DNA of 64,000 nt, taken from assembly GCA_041398745.1 (NCBI GenBank), contig JAWKUB010000004.1, positions 806,001 to 870,000 on the forward strand, given 5' to 3'. This DNA comes from JACKHO01 sp041398745. Its GTDB lineage: Bacteria; Planctomycetota; Planctomycetia; Planctomycetales; Planctomycetaceae. The position numbers and the translations under genes were made by a program. This document shows, one piece after another, positions 27,180-37,800 of this stretch (position 1 is its first letter; the number at the start of each line of letters is the position of its first letter). The notes beneath the pieces were generated by a model. It saw nothing but the letters and a program-made list of their open reading frames with translations. It was not told where the DNA came from and ran no database searches.

Positions 27180-28567
27180 TGACTGTTGACACAGCCATGT
27201 GGTATCTCGGTCGAATTGTTGTCGCCAGTCCGGCATTTGTGTTGCTGGCCCTGGGGGTTCCATTGCTCATCAACGTGCGACTTTCCGAGAAGTTGCAATC
27301 GCAGCTCACGAAATTCGGTGTAACGTTGGGGCTCCTGGCCGCGACGGCCATTCTCGTGATTATGCTCGTGACGGGAAAACGGCACGTTCCCATCGAGTTG
27401 GGAAACTGGGTGACAATTGAAGAGGAGCATTTCCATTTCCATTTGAAGTTTGTCTTCGATCGGCTGTCGGTGCCGTTCACCATTCTGTCATTCGTTCTCT
27501 GCGGCACCGTAGGAGCTTTTGCCAACGTCTATTTGCACCGTGACGCGGGTTATCAGCGGTTCTTTCTGCTCTATGCCCTGTTCCTGTTGGGCATGGTGAT
27601 TTCCTCATTGGCCGGAACGATTGAAACACTCTTCTTCGGTTGGGAACTAGTAGGACTCTCGTCGGCACTGCTCGTGGCCTATTTCCATGAACGTCCCGGC
27701 CCGGTAAGAAATGGTCACCGCGTGTGGACTATTTACCGCATCGCCGACGCCGCATTCCTCATTGCTGCCCTCACCATGCACCATTTGACGGGTGCGGGGG
27801 ATTTTGACCGCATGATTGGTAAAGACTCCTGGCCCATGGGAGTTTCTGCAATTGAGCCGTGGCAGGCGTTGGCGGTTGGATCGCTGTTACTTTTGGCTGC
27901 CGCTGGGAAGTCGGGCATGGTTCCTTTCTCCGGCTGGTTGCCACGGGCTATGGAAGGTCCGACTCCGTCAAGTGCCGTGTTCTATGGAGCACTATCGGTT
28001 CACTTAGGAACGTTTTTGTTGCTGCGAGTCAGCCCGTTGTTGGCGGCATCGCTTACGCTGCGAATTCTCGTCATTGTGCTGGGACTCATTTCCGCCGTGT
28101 TTGGCTCAATGACCTCGCGGGTGCAAAGTGACGTCAAAAATGCGTTGGCGTTTGCGTCATTGACGCAGGTCGGGATTATCACGGTCGAAATCGGATTCGG
28201 TTGGTATTACATCGCACTCATCCACATGATTGGCCACGCCTGCCTGCGAACGTTGCAGTTGCTGCGTGCTCCTTCGATCTTGAAAGATCGCCAAATGCTG
28301 GAAGATGCGGTCGGCGCCCGGCTGGCGAAAAAGAAGCCGGAGAACGCCGCTCCACCCACTCCATTCCAGTTGTGGCTGTATCAGTTTGCCATGCATCGTG
28401 GAAACCTCGACGCCATGCTCGACGGCTGGGTGGTTCGTCCGTTCCTGTGGATATTTCGTTTGTTCGACTCATTTGAACGCCGCTGGACGAATTTCCTGTC
28501 AGGTGGGGAATCCCGCGAATCTGACCGTCTCTCGCCTTACAGCGATTCTCTGGAGGATGTGATCTAA
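27179..28567 (+). CDS. dabB: DabB-type proton/cation-conducting subunit (NuoL-like)
   Basis: 462 aa, mostly transmembrane. Proton-channel residues of NuoL-like antiporters are kept: E156 (LFFGWELVGLS), K244 (AAGKSGMVPFSGWLPRAM) and K320 (SDVKNALAFASLTQ), plus the GPTPSSAVFYG helix break. Shorter than NuoL (about 613 aa), in the DabB size range, with a cytosolic C-terminal tail after a last membrane-near helix. Expected to couple cation flow to DabA. Start ATG overlaps the dabA stop; its own stop overlaps the next start in the same TAATG way, so the three proteins are made together. Confidence 0.9.
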   Translation: MTVDTAMWYLGRIVVASPAFVLLALGVPLLINVRLSEKLQSQLTKFGVTLGLLAATAILVIMLVTGKRHVPIELGNWVTIEEEHFHFHLKFVFDRLSVPFTILSFVLCGTVGAFANVYLHRDAGYQRFFLLYALFLLGMVISSLAGTIETLFFGWELVGLSSALLVAYFHERPGPVRNGHRVWTIYRIADAAFLIAALTMHHLTGAGDFDRMIGKDSWPMGVSAIEPWQALAVGSLLLLAAAGKSGMVPFSGWLPRAMEGPTPSSAVFYGALSVHLGTFLLLRVSPLLAASLTLRILVIVLGLISAVFGSMTSRVQSDVKNALAFASLTQVGIITVEIGFGWYYIALIHMIGHACLRTLQLLRAPSILKDRQMLEDAVGARLAKKKPENAAPPTPFQLWLYQFAMHRGNLDAMLDGWVVRPFLWIFRLFDSFERRWTNFLSGGESRESDRLSPYSDSLEDVI

Positions 28568-30012
28568 TGAACGAACTCCATCTTCCCTGGCTGGAAATGT
28601 CCGTGCTCATTCCGTTGTGCGGAGCGACCTGGGTTTCGCAGCTCAAAAACCGCGACCGCGCACGCACCATCAGCATTGTGTTTAGCGTTATTACGCTGGT
28701 GTGTGCTACTGGAGAATGGGTCGACTTCTCGACGCTCGACTCCTATGGCGCGCACGACCATTGGGACGTTATTCAGGCAATTTTTCACCGCGACGTGTTC
28801 GTCATCGATGAGCTCAGCGCCCCGCTGTTGCCACTTGCGGCGCTGTTGTACATGACCACCATCATGACCACTCTGCGCACGAAGGTGAATCGCTTCTCCT
28901 TTGGCTGGACGTTGTTTTCCGAGGCAGTGCTGCTGGCAACGCTTTCGTGTAAGCATCCCTGGATGATTATCGCCCTGCTGGCTATTGCCGTCATTCCACC
29001 CTGGCTGGAATTGCGGCAGCGAAACCAGAATACGAACGTATATCTGGCCCACATGGGAATGTTCATTGGCCTGCTCGTCGTCGGCCAATTCCTGGTCGGT
29101 GACAACGTTGATCCAACCAGTCCCCCCATTGTGGCAGGTTGTTTGCTGACGGCTGGAGCGCTCATACGAAGTGGAATTTGTCCCCTGCACTGCTGGATGA
29201 CCGACCTGTTCGAGAAGGCCACCTTCGGTACTGCGCTGTTGTTCGTGACCCCCATGACCGGGGCTTACGCCGTCATGCGACTGGTGCTACCCATTGCTCC
29301 CGCCTGGGCACTTCAAAGTATTGCCATTCTGTCGTTGACCACCGCTGTCTATGCGGCTGGCATGGCATTGGTGCAACGCGACTCGCGGCGGTTTTTCTGC
29401 TACTTGTTTCTGAGTCACTCGTCGCTGGTGCTCGTCGGCCTCGAAATGGTGACTCCACTCGGATTGGCCGGGGCATTGTGCGTGTGGTTGTCGGTCGGTG
29501 TTTCCATGCTCGGATTCGGACTGGCCCTGCGAAGCGTCGAAGCCCGTACAGGACGCCTGTCTCTCGCTGGATTCCACGGGCTTTACGAACACGTTCCCTT
29601 TCTGGCGTCGATGTTCCTGCTGACCGGCTTGGCCTCAATTGGCTTTCCTGGCACCATTGGGTTCATTGGGACCGAACTCCTCGTCGAAGGAGCCGTGGAA
29701 GTTTACCCTCATGTTGGACTCGCGATTGTGTTCGCCACAGCCCTTAATGGCATTGCCGTGGTGAAAGCGTTCTTTCATGTCTTTACCGGAACGCGTCACA
29801 CCGCGTCGGTTTCCATGGGCTGTCGCACAACTGAACGTGTCACCATTCTGCTGATGGCAGTGCTCATCATCGGAGGAGGACTCGTTCCTCAGCCTGGTGT
29901 TCAATCCCGCTACCACGCCGCCAAAGCTGTGCTCGAACACCGAGGCATTGTCGATGCTTCCCAACCCCCCATTCATGACGCCCCCGAACATGAGGCCGGT
30001 CTGCAACACTAA
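28567..30012 (+). CDS. Second antiporter-like subunit of the DAB operon, residue-degenerate (NuoM-like)
   Basis: 481 aa, about 12-14 membrane segments. Fold landmarks match NuoM/MrpD-type subunits (CPLHCWMTDLFEKATFGTALLF, LTGLASIGFPGTIGFIGTELL). The charged residues of the proton path are altered: the TM5 Glu is missing (LAIAVIPPWLE near 138-147), the TM7 Lys is Arg201 (LIRSGICPLH), and the next Lys is Arg274/Arg275 (QRDSRRFFCYLFLSHSS). It may be structural, or conduct differently. The C-terminus is soluble and His-rich. Last gene of the operon, followed by a 14-bp palindrome. Confidence 0.85.
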   Translation: MNELHLPWLEMSVLIPLCGATWVSQLKNRDRARTISIVFSVITLVCATGEWVDFSTLDSYGAHDHWDVIQAIFHRDVFVIDELSAPLLPLAALLYMTTIMTTLRTKVNRFSFGWTLFSEAVLLATLSCKHPWMIIALLAIAVIPPWLELRQRNQNTNVYLAHMGMFIGLLVVGQFLVGDNVDPTSPPIVAGCLLTAGALIRSGICPLHCWMTDLFEKATFGTALLFVTPMTGAYAVMRLVLPIAPAWALQSIAILSLTTAVYAAGMALVQRDSRRFFCYLFLSHSSLVLVGLEMVTPLGLAGALCVWLSVGVSMLGFGLALRSVEARTGRLSLAGFHGLYEHVPFLASMFLLTGLASIGFPGTIGFIGTELLVEGAVEVYPHVGLAIVFATALNGIAVVKAFFHVFTGTRHTASVSMGCRTTERVTILLMAVLIIGGGLVPQPGVQSRYHAAKAVLEHRGIVDASQPPIHDAPEHEAGLQH

Positions 30013-30027
30013 TTGGTCCGCCGGTCG

Positions 30028-30041
30028 CAAATCATGATTTG
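30028..30041. other. 14-bp perfect palindrome after the DAB operon
   Basis: CAAATCATGATTTG, 15 bp after the last stop. There is no T-run after it, so it is not a standard terminator. May be chance or a protein-binding site. Confidence 0.3.
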
Positions 30042-30115
30042 TTCCAAATGCGCCAACAGGTTATCTCCCTGCGACGTAGGGAGTGTCGGTTGGAATTTCT
30101 GGTTCGGAGTAACGC

Positions 30116-31117
30116 ATGGTACGGCGCCGCGGTTTCACGCTCACTGAGTTGGTCGTCTGCCTGGTCATTATCGCACTTCTGGTAGCTTTGCTGCTGCCTG
30201 CTGTGAACCATGCTCGGGAGGAAGCCCGACGGAGTCAGTGCAGGAACAATCTGAAGCAGTTCGGGCTGGCACTACACAACTATCATGACGTGCATGAGGT
30301 CTTTCCTCCGGGATATCTTGCGCAGGCGAATGCTCAGTCGGGTGGCGGACACTGGGCATGGGGTGTACCACTGATGCCGTATATCGACTACCCGTTCTCC
30401 TATTCTGAACTGGGGGTGCCAAACACCACAGTTGAGCAAGCACTTAATGATCAACACAAACTTCGATTTCTACAACATGTGCGTCCCGTATTTCGTTGCC
30501 CATCCAGCGAGCCGCCCGAATTGAACATGGGAACCTCCCTGTCCGATGGTTCACCCAACCGGCAAATTGGTGGGCATTCTCTCGGTGCGATGAATTACGT
30601 CGCCATGAACTCTGCCGGGCCCATGCGACGCGATCCTGACAAGTACTTGCGCGGCGCATTCTACCGGAACAGTGCCGTCCCCATGACTGATTTCCTGGAC
30701 GGAACATCGAATACCATTGTCATTTCCGAGCGAGCGTGGCAACGGCGGTGGGTTCAGCCGCAGGCAGCGGTGCTGTTTGTGGTCAACAACTCCACTGCTG
30801 CGGAATGCGGAATGGGAGTCACAGAAGGTGGCCGCAACCGAGAAGACGAACTGGCCAACGTGGCGAAGTATGATTCCGGTCTGGTATTCGCGTTCGCCGG
30901 GGGATCAGCTCACATCAACGAACCCCATGCCATCTCACGCTTTGGACTCAGTAGTAATCATATTGGCGGCGTGAACGTGCTGCTGGGTGATGGCTCTGTC
31001 AAATTCATTACTGACAATATCGACCACAAGCCCGAAACGGAACGAGTCGACAGCGTGCTGGAACAACTCATCGCCATTCAAGATGGAACGGCAATGAACT
31101 GTGCCCATAATGATTAA
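30116..31117 (+). CDS. DUF1559 prepilin-like protein
   Basis: 333 aa. The N-terminus has a type IV prepilin/pseudopilin cleavage and methylation signal, RRRGFTLTELVVCLVIIALLVALLLPAV, shown here only for its landmarks: basic stretch, Gly before Phe-Thr-Leu, Glu at +5. The rest is the DUF1559 (SBP_bac_10) domain with CRNNLKQFGLALHNYHD and the end motif NHIGGVNVLLGDGSVKFI (H-X9-DG type). Planctomycete genomes carry many such genes; they are thought to be envelope proteins processed by a prepilin peptidase. The function of this copy is unknown. Confidence 0.95.
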   Translation: MVRRRGFTLTELVVCLVIIALLVALLLPAVNHAREEARRSQCRNNLKQFGLALHNYHDVHEVFPPGYLAQANAQSGGGHWAWGVPLMPYIDYPFSYSELGVPNTTVEQALNDQHKLRFLQHVRPVFRCPSSEPPELNMGTSLSDGSPNRQIGGHSLGAMNYVAMNSAGPMRRDPDKYLRGAFYRNSAVPMTDFLDGTSNTIVISERAWQRRWVQPQAAVLFVVNNSTAAECGMGVTEGGRNREDELANVAKYDSGLVFAFAGGSAHINEPHAISRFGLSSNHIGGVNVLLGDGSVKFITDNIDHKPETERVDSVLEQLIAIQDGTAMNCAHND

Positions 31118-31348
31118 TCCCCCCAACGACCGGTGTTAAGGAGTCTGAAACAGGGGAGCACTTCCGCTCGTACAGAGCGGGAGGGTGCCGCGGGAACAAG
31201 ATGAATTACCGTCCGCACTCCGACTGTGATGAACGTTCACCTATCATGGAGCGTACATGAGAGAACATCTTGTCGCTTCGCGACCCAGCCGCTCTGAACA
31301 AGCGGATGGGCCACCCTGCGTTCAGTACTGCACAATCTTCGATCAGAC

Positions 31349-31807
31349 ATGTCCCAGTCAACAGCCAATCAAATTGCAACTGACTCCCTAATGGATTCAC
31401 CGGAGTCCGTGGCCTCAAAGCTCCTTCTGATTACGGTTACCATTTGCTTGTCGTACAACGTTGCTACCACCGTTTCACTGGAGTACTTCGATTACTCCGC
31501 AGGACGAGTGCTGGCAGGATTGAAAACAGAAGGGCGAAAACTCCGTGTCGCGTCGCGTAAGGCTGTCGAGGCAAGTGGGCGCCAATGGACAAAGAAGGAT
31601 GAAGCTCGGGCCTCTCTCAAAGAAACCGTATTCTACTGCTACTGGCAGCCAATTGTTGCCATCGTTTCGCTCGCAAGCGTCATTGCACTGCTCTACTACC
31701 CGAATCAGAATCATTTGAAACTCGCGTCTGCGTACACCATGTTCTGCGTGACCACAATTTGTTTAGCGTGGACATTCTACCGTGCCGGGTTTCTTCTGTT
31801 TGTCTAA
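31349..31807 (+). CDS. Small hypothetical membrane protein
   Basis: 152 aa with three hydrophobic segments: about 23-45 (SKLLLITVTICLSYNVATTV), 99-116 (PIVAIVSLASVIALLYY) and 126-152 at the very end. Between the first two is a basic amphipathic stretch (LKTEGRKLRVASRKAVEASG) that probably faces the cytosol. No family recognised and no clear ribosome site. Stands alone between DUF1559 and ybaB. Confidence 0.5.
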   Translation: MSQSTANQIATDSLMDSPESVASKLLLITVTICLSYNVATTVSLEYFDYSAGRVLAGLKTEGRKLRVASRKAVEASGRQWTKKDEARASLKETVFYCYWQPIVAIVSLASVIALLYYPNQNHLKLASAYTMFCVTTICLAWTFYRAGFLLFV

Positions 31808-31982
31808 ATGATCCACATCCGGCGTGAAAAGAGTTCTGCCGCTTTTAGGGAGCCGTGACTCGGTGGAGGGCAAGCGCCAAAGGGATTCTCAACCACGAAC
31901 CTTGCACACTTCCGCCCCATTCGGGAAACTCGCGGTTTGCGACGTTGGCGTCGCGTGAATTCAAAATGACAGGGAGTCACTC

Positions 31983-32318
31983 ATGTTCAACGGATTGGCC
32001 AGTTTGGCCCGGCTGATGTCGAATCCTCAGGCGATTCAGGAGCAGGCCCAGCAAATGAAGCAGCGGTTGGCGGAAATGCGGCTGACTGCAACGTCGGAAG
32101 GGGGCTATGTGGAGGTGGTTGTCTCGGGCGATCATCGTGTCATCAGCATGGTCTTCAGTGAGTCGTACGCTGAACTCGACAAAGAGGACATGGAGCGGCA
32201 CACGCACGCGGCCTGTAATGCGGCCTTCGAACAGGCCCGGCAGACGACAGCCGAGGAACTTTCGAAGCTGACTCAGGGACTCGGTCTGCCCGGACTCGAC
32301 AAGTTTCTGCAAATGTAA
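31983..32318 (+). CDS. ybaB: YbaB/EbfC nucleoid-associated protein
   Basis: 111 aa. Small DNA-binding dimer; the family pattern is a helical start (NPQAIQEQAQQMKQRLAEM), a beta region (GGYVEVVVSGDHRVISMVF) and a helical end (NAAFEQARQTTAEEL). Good AGGGAG ribosome site 8 bp upstream. It precedes recR, the usual neighbour of ybaB in bacteria (dnaX is absent here). Confidence 0.93.
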   Translation: MFNGLASLARLMSNPQAIQEQAQQMKQRLAEMRLTATSEGGYVEVVVSGDHRVISMVFSESYAELDKEDMERHTHAACNAAFEQARQTTAEELSKLTQGLGLPGLDKFLQM

Positions 32319-32421
32319 ATCACAGCCGGTCTTGTCGTTTTGTGTCGGGCTCCCATAATTTCATTTGTTCGGAAGATTGTTACCGCCGTGGGCGGTGTTC
32401 ACTCACGGAAGAGTACTGCAA

Positions 32422-33048
32422 ATGTCCGCCAAGAATTTTGATATTGAACACCATCCTTTTGGACCGGCCGTCGGGCGGCTCGTGCATCAGTTCTCGCTGC
32501 TTCCCGGGATTGGCCGCAAAACGGCGGAGCGGCTGGCGAATCACATCATCAGCTGTTCCAAAGGAGAAGCACTCGCACTGGCGGAAGCAATTCATGAGGT
32601 CCGCAACAGCATTCGCCGCTGCAAGAATTGCTTTAACCTGACCGACCGGGAACTGTGCAGCATTTGCAGTGACTCCCGCCGCGACCGCACCGTGGTTTGC
32701 GTGGTGGAGCAACCGAAGGACGTCAATTCGCTGGAAGCGGCGTCATCCTTTGACGGAACATATCACGTACTGGGTGGCCGAATTGCTCCGCTGGAAGGGA
32801 TTAACCCCGACGACTTGTCGATTAATCCTCTGGTTCAACGGATTCGACGTGACGAAGTCAAAGAACTCATCATGGCGACCAATCCCACGCTCGAAGGTGA
32901 TGGCACCGCCCTCTACATTTCCAACCTTCTCGATGGAATGGACGTCCGCATTACGCGTCTGGCGCGCGGAATTGCAACAGGCAGCGTGCTCGAGTTCGCC
33001 AACAAGGAAATGCTCTCCGACGCCCTCCGCGGGCGGCAGTCGTTCTAG
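32422..33048 (+). CDS. recR: Recombination mediator RecR
   Basis: 208 aa from the ATG at 32422 (GGAAGAG upstream). Helix-hairpin-helix LPGIGRKTAERLANHI, C4 zinc finger CKNCFNLTDRELCSIC, and a Toprim domain beginning VVCVVEQPKDVNSLE, with LGGRIAPLEGINPDDL. Works with RecF/RecO to load RecA at gaps. The gene order ybaB-recR is conserved widely. Confidence 0.97.
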   Translation: MSAKNFDIEHHPFGPAVGRLVHQFSLLPGIGRKTAERLANHIISCSKGEALALAEAIHEVRNSIRRCKNCFNLTDRELCSICSDSRRDRTVVCVVEQPKDVNSLEAASSFDGTYHVLGGRIAPLEGINPDDLSINPLVQRIRRDEVKELIMATNPTLEGDGTALYISNLLDGMDVRITRLARGIATGSVLEFANKEMLSDALRGRQSF

Positions 33049-33206
33049 CACAACGGTCCGACCAAACTGTTACAACCCGGCTGCATCGGCGGATTTGGTC
33101 GTATTCAGCAAATTCTGGACCATTCGGGCTCGTCAAAGTGACGGAAATGAGTCAGACTGCAATAACTGTTCCAATTAGCGTCTCCATTGGTCCGTCGGCC
33201 TGATAA

Positions 33207-34679
33207 ATGCATCTCAACGTTTCACAACAAATGAGAATGAGCCAGCAAATGAAGCTGGCTCCGCGCATGATTCAGTCGATGGAAATCCTGCAGTTACCCC
33301 TTGCGGCCTTGCAGGAACGGATCGACCAGGAATTGTCGGAAAATATTGTCCTGGAACAGGTTCGGAAGGAAGGGGCGAGCGAAGATCCTCCCCCGGAACC
33401 GGAGCACGAGTACGAGCCGCCACAGGTTGAAATTGAGCGGCGGGAACTGGTTGCCGACGAAAATAACAGCGCTTCAGATTTTGAACGTCTGCTGGAAATT
33501 TCCCGCGACTGGCCGGAAGACAACTACACCTCGGGTTCAAAACCCTCGGCAAATCGCATCCAGGACGACCTGGATCGTGCAAATGACCTCATGGCAAATG
33601 CCGAGAGTCGGCCCCAAACCCTGCATGAGTATCTACTTGAGCAGTTCCACTGTGATGCCCCAGCCCATTTGCGGGCGTTCGGCGATTACCTCATTCATAA
33701 TTTGGATGAGAACGGTCGGTTGCAGAGTTCACTGCCCGAACTGGCAGCTGTTTTTGGCGGGGTAACGCTGGAAGACGCGGAAGCGGCGCTGTCGCTCGTG
33801 CAAAATCTCGATCCTCCCGGCGTCGGCGCGAGAGATTTGAGGGAGTGTCTCCTGCTGCAAATCACTCCGGAGACGCCGTTGCGGGAGCATTTGATTACGC
33901 TCATTTCCGATCACCTCGACGACATCATCCAGAACCGGTTGCCGCTTATCGAGCGAAAGACGGGCTATTCGATGGAGGACGTCAAGGCGACCATTGAGCA
34001 AATGCGGACGCTTAATCCATTCCCCGGACGAGGGTTCGACACGCCACCCGTGCAGTCCATTACGCCGGACCTGAAGGTTGAGAAGGACGACAACGGAAAA
34101 TACACAGTGTCCCTCATCGACGAGTATGTTCCGGAGTTGCGGTTGAATCGACGCTACATTCGGATGCTCGAACAGAATCCCGATGCCGCGACCAAAGAGT
34201 ACATCAAGAAGAAGCTGGAGTCGGCCAAGTGGCTGATTGACGCCATTGAGCAGCGGTACAATACGCTGAAACGGGTGGCTCAATGTATTGTCGATGAGCA
34301 GACAGATTTCCTCGACTATGGCCCCGAGCACATTAAGCCGCTCAAAATGCAGGATGTGGCGGACGTTGTCGGCGTTCACGTCACCACGGTTTCGCGCGCC
34401 GTTGACGACAAGCACATTGCTACCCCACGTGGAATTTTTCCACTTAAGCGGTTTTTCGGCGGCGGTACGAAGACTGCCGATGGCGAAGACGTGGCTTGGG
34501 AGAACATTCGACTGAAGCTCAAAGAAGTCGTTGATAATGAGGACAAGTCGAAACCACTGAGTGATGATGCGATTGTTGAAGCCCTTCAGGAGCATGGACT
34601 CAACCTGGCTCGTCGTACGGTAACCAAGTACCGCAAGGCCATGAACATTCCCTCCTCCCGTCAGCGAAGAGAGTTCTAG
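33207..34679 (+). CDS. rpoN: RNA polymerase sigma-54 factor
   Basis: 490 aa. Region I is Gln-rich and starts LNVSQQMRMSQQMKLAPRMI with QSMEILQLPL, the activator-contact segment. An acidic region II follows (EDPPPEPEHEYEPP), then the core-binding domain, the HTH (MQDVADVVGVHVTTVSRAV) and the RpoN box ARRTVTKYRKAMNI near the end that reads the -24 promoter element. Needs an ATPase activator, such as the one at 1-1022. Begins 158 bp after recR; no other nearby nitrogen genes. Confidence 0.97.
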   Translation: MHLNVSQQMRMSQQMKLAPRMIQSMEILQLPLAALQERIDQELSENIVLEQVRKEGASEDPPPEPEHEYEPPQVEIERRELVADENNSASDFERLLEISRDWPEDNYTSGSKPSANRIQDDLDRANDLMANAESRPQTLHEYLLEQFHCDAPAHLRAFGDYLIHNLDENGRLQSSLPELAAVFGGVTLEDAEAALSLVQNLDPPGVGARDLRECLLLQITPETPLREHLITLISDHLDDIIQNRLPLIERKTGYSMEDVKATIEQMRTLNPFPGRGFDTPPVQSITPDLKVEKDDNGKYTVSLIDEYVPELRLNRRYIRMLEQNPDAATKEYIKKKLESAKWLIDAIEQRYNTLKRVAQCIVDEQTDFLDYGPEHIKPLKMQDVADVVGVHVTTVSRAVDDKHIATPRGIFPLKRFFGGGTKTADGEDVAWENIRLKLKEVVDNEDKSKPLSDDAIVEALQEHGLNLARRTVTKYRKAMNIPSSRQRREF

Positions 34680-34895
34680 CCCCGGTTCCCGAACCACCTG
34701 ACGCAAATTGGGCTCTCAATATCAGGGAAGAACTGCTTTTCAGAGATTTCTGGCAGCAGTTTCCTTCGCAGTCGATAGAATCCGGGCCCTCAAACCTAAT
34801 GATATCCCACCGTTGAGTTTGCATCGTTCGTAGTGTGGTGACCACCGCGTTGAATCGAGCGATTTTCAAGCCTTTCCAAATTGAATTAAGAAGTT

Positions 34896-37800
34896 ATGTC
34901 AGTCCGAGATCAACTCGACGAAATTCTCTCCCAACGCATTCTGCTCCTGGATGGAGCAATGGGTTCGCTCATTCATGGATTTGAGCCGACGGAAGCCGAT
35001 TACCGAGGCGAGCGGTTCAAAGATCATCCCATCGATTTGAAAAACGCGTCGGACGTCCTCTGCCTGACGCGGCCCGACATTATTCAGTCGATTCACAAGC
35101 AGTATCTCGAAGCCGGTTCGGACATCATCGAGACTAACACGTTCAACGCGAATACGGTCTCCCTGGAAGAATTCGGACTGGCGAACGAAGTTGCTGAGAT
35201 TAATCGTCGTGGAGCGGAACTGGCCAAGGAACTCGCTCAGCAGTTCACGGAGCAGAATCCTGCCAAGCCGCGTTTTGTGGCCGGTTCCATTGGGCCGACG
35301 AAGGTTCAGCTTTCATTCAACGCCGACGCGCCGGGCTACCGACCCACGAATTTCGACCAAATGGTCGAGTCGTACGCGGAGCAGGTCCGTGGTCTGCTCG
35401 ACGGCGGAGTTGATTTGCTGTTGCCGGAGACGTCGTTCGACACGCTCAACATGAAGTCGTGTTTGTTCGCCATCCAGAAAGTCTTCGACGAACGCCAAAC
35501 AAGCGTTCCCGTCATGGTGAGCTGCACCATTTTTGATGCTGGACGCACTCTGACCGCGCAAACGCTCGAAGCGTTTCTCGTTTCGGTTGAGCACTTCCCC
35601 ATGTTCAGCGTGGGGCTGAACTGCGCCCTCGGCCCAGCGGAAATTCGGCCATTCGTGGAAGTCGTCAACGAACGTGCCGGCTGCTATGTGAGTTGTTACC
35701 CAAACGCCGGCATGCCGGATGGATTCGGTGGGTTCAAATCGAATCCCACAGAATTTTCGGGCATCCTGGGCGGTTTTGCGAAAGATGGCTGGGTCAACAT
35801 TGTCGGTGGCTGCTGCGGCACAACGCCCGATTACATTCGCGCACTGTCTCAGGCTGTCGAAGCGGGTAAGCCGCGTAAGAGGCCTTCGTTACCTGCGTTG
35901 TCACGCTATTCGGGAGGCCAGTTGGTCGAGCTGACTGAAGACTCCAATTTCATGATGGTTGGTGAGCGAACCAACGTGACGGGATCGCGCAAGTTTGCCC
36001 GGCTCATTAAGGAGAAGCAGTACGAAGAGTCCGTTGCAATTGCTGTAAACCAGGTCGAAGGCGGGGCTAACGTCATTGACGTGAACATGGACGAAGGCCT
36101 GCTCGATGGCCCAGCGGAAATGACCCACTTCCTGAACCTGCTCGCCGACGAGCCCGACGCCAGCGGCACGCCCGTCATGGTCGACAGCTCGGACTTCAAA
36201 GTCATTGAGGCGGGACTAAAGTGTCTGGCCGGTAAAGGAATTGTGAACTCCATCAGTCTGAAGGAAGGCGAGGAGAAATTCCTGGAACAAGCACGCCTCA
36301 TCCGTCGTTACGGCGCGGCTGTGGTGGTGATGGCGTTTGACGAAGAAGGCCAGGCCGTCGATGCCGACAATAAAGTCGCCATTTGCAAACGGGCATACAA
36401 GCTGTTGACGGAACAGGTCGGCTTTCCGCCAGTAGACATCATTTTCGACCCGAACATCCTGACCGTGGGCACCGGAATGGAAGAACACAACGACTATGCC
36501 GTCGCGTTCTTCGATGCCGTTCGCCGTATCAAACAGGAATGTCCCGGAGCGAAAACCTCTGGAGGCGTCAGCAATGTTTCGTTCTCGTTCCGCGGCAATG
36601 ACGTGGTGCGCGAGGCGATGAATGCCTGCTTCCTGTATCACGCCATTAATGCTGGCCTCGACATGGGAATTGTCAACGCGGGACAACTCGAAGTCTATGA
36701 CGAAATTGAGCCGAAGCTGCGCGACCTCATTGAGGACGTGTTGCTGAACAGGCATCCCGACGCGACGGAACGACTCATCGAATACGCCGATGAAATCAAA
36801 GCACGTGGTGCCGGGAAAAAGGAATCAGCCAAAGACGCCCAGGAATGGCGTCAGGGCACCGTCGAGGATCGACTGAAGCATTCGCTGCTCAAAGGGATTT
36901 CCGAGTTCATCGACGAGGACACCGAGGAGGCTCGTCAGAAATACGGCCGACCGCTGAACGTCATTCAGGGGCCACTCATGGATGGCATGAGCGTGGTTGG
37001 TGATTTGTTCGGCCAGGGAAAAATGTTTCTGCCGCAGGTCGTGAAGTCGGCCCGTGTCATGAAGAAGGCCGTGGCTTACCTCGAACCCTTCATGGAAGAG
37101 GAACGTCTGGCCGCCGGCGGTGAGGCGACAGCTCAGCCAACCGACCGGGGAACCGTGCTATTGGCCACGGTGAAAGGGGACGTCCACGACATTGGGAAAA
37201 ACATTGTGGGCGTCGTACTGCGATGCAACAACTTCCGCGTCATTGACCTTGGCGTCATGGTGCCTGCGGAAAAGATCCTGCAGGTGGCCAAAGAAGAAGG
37301 TGCACAAATCATTGGCCTCTCGGGGCTCATTACGCCGTCGCTGGAAGAAATGACCCACGTCGCCAAGGAAATGGAGCGACAAGGATTCGACGTGCCGCTG
37401 CTCATTGGTGGAGCCACGACCTCAGCTCGCCACACCGCCGTGAAAATCGCTCCGCACTATTCCGAGCCGGTGGTGTACGTCAAAGACGCCTCACTCTCGG
37501 TGCCAGCCGTCGAAAAGCTGATCGACACAGATTCAAAGGCTGCTTATGTCGAGCAAGTTCAGGCTGAGCAACAGCGAGACCGCGACAACTTCACCGGACG
37601 GCAAGCCCGTCCACTGGTTCCTTACGCGCAAGCGTTGGAGCAGCGGTTCCAGACCGACTGGTCGACCGTGGACATTCCCACCCCTTCATTCGTGGGGACG
37701 AAGACCATTAAAGACATGGACCTGTCGGTACTGCGCAAGTACATCGACTGGTCACCATTCTTTATGACCTGGGAACTGAAGGGGAAGTATCCCCGGATTT

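Noticed and set aside
31118..31348. Hairpin CCGCTC/GAGCGG after the DUF1559 gene as terminator
   Set aside because: The 6-bp stem is followed by GGAGGG, not a T-run, so support is too weak.
34680..34895. Possible cobalamin or SAM riboswitch before metH
   Set aside because: No B12-box, SAM-box or SAH-type core could be found in the 216 bp.
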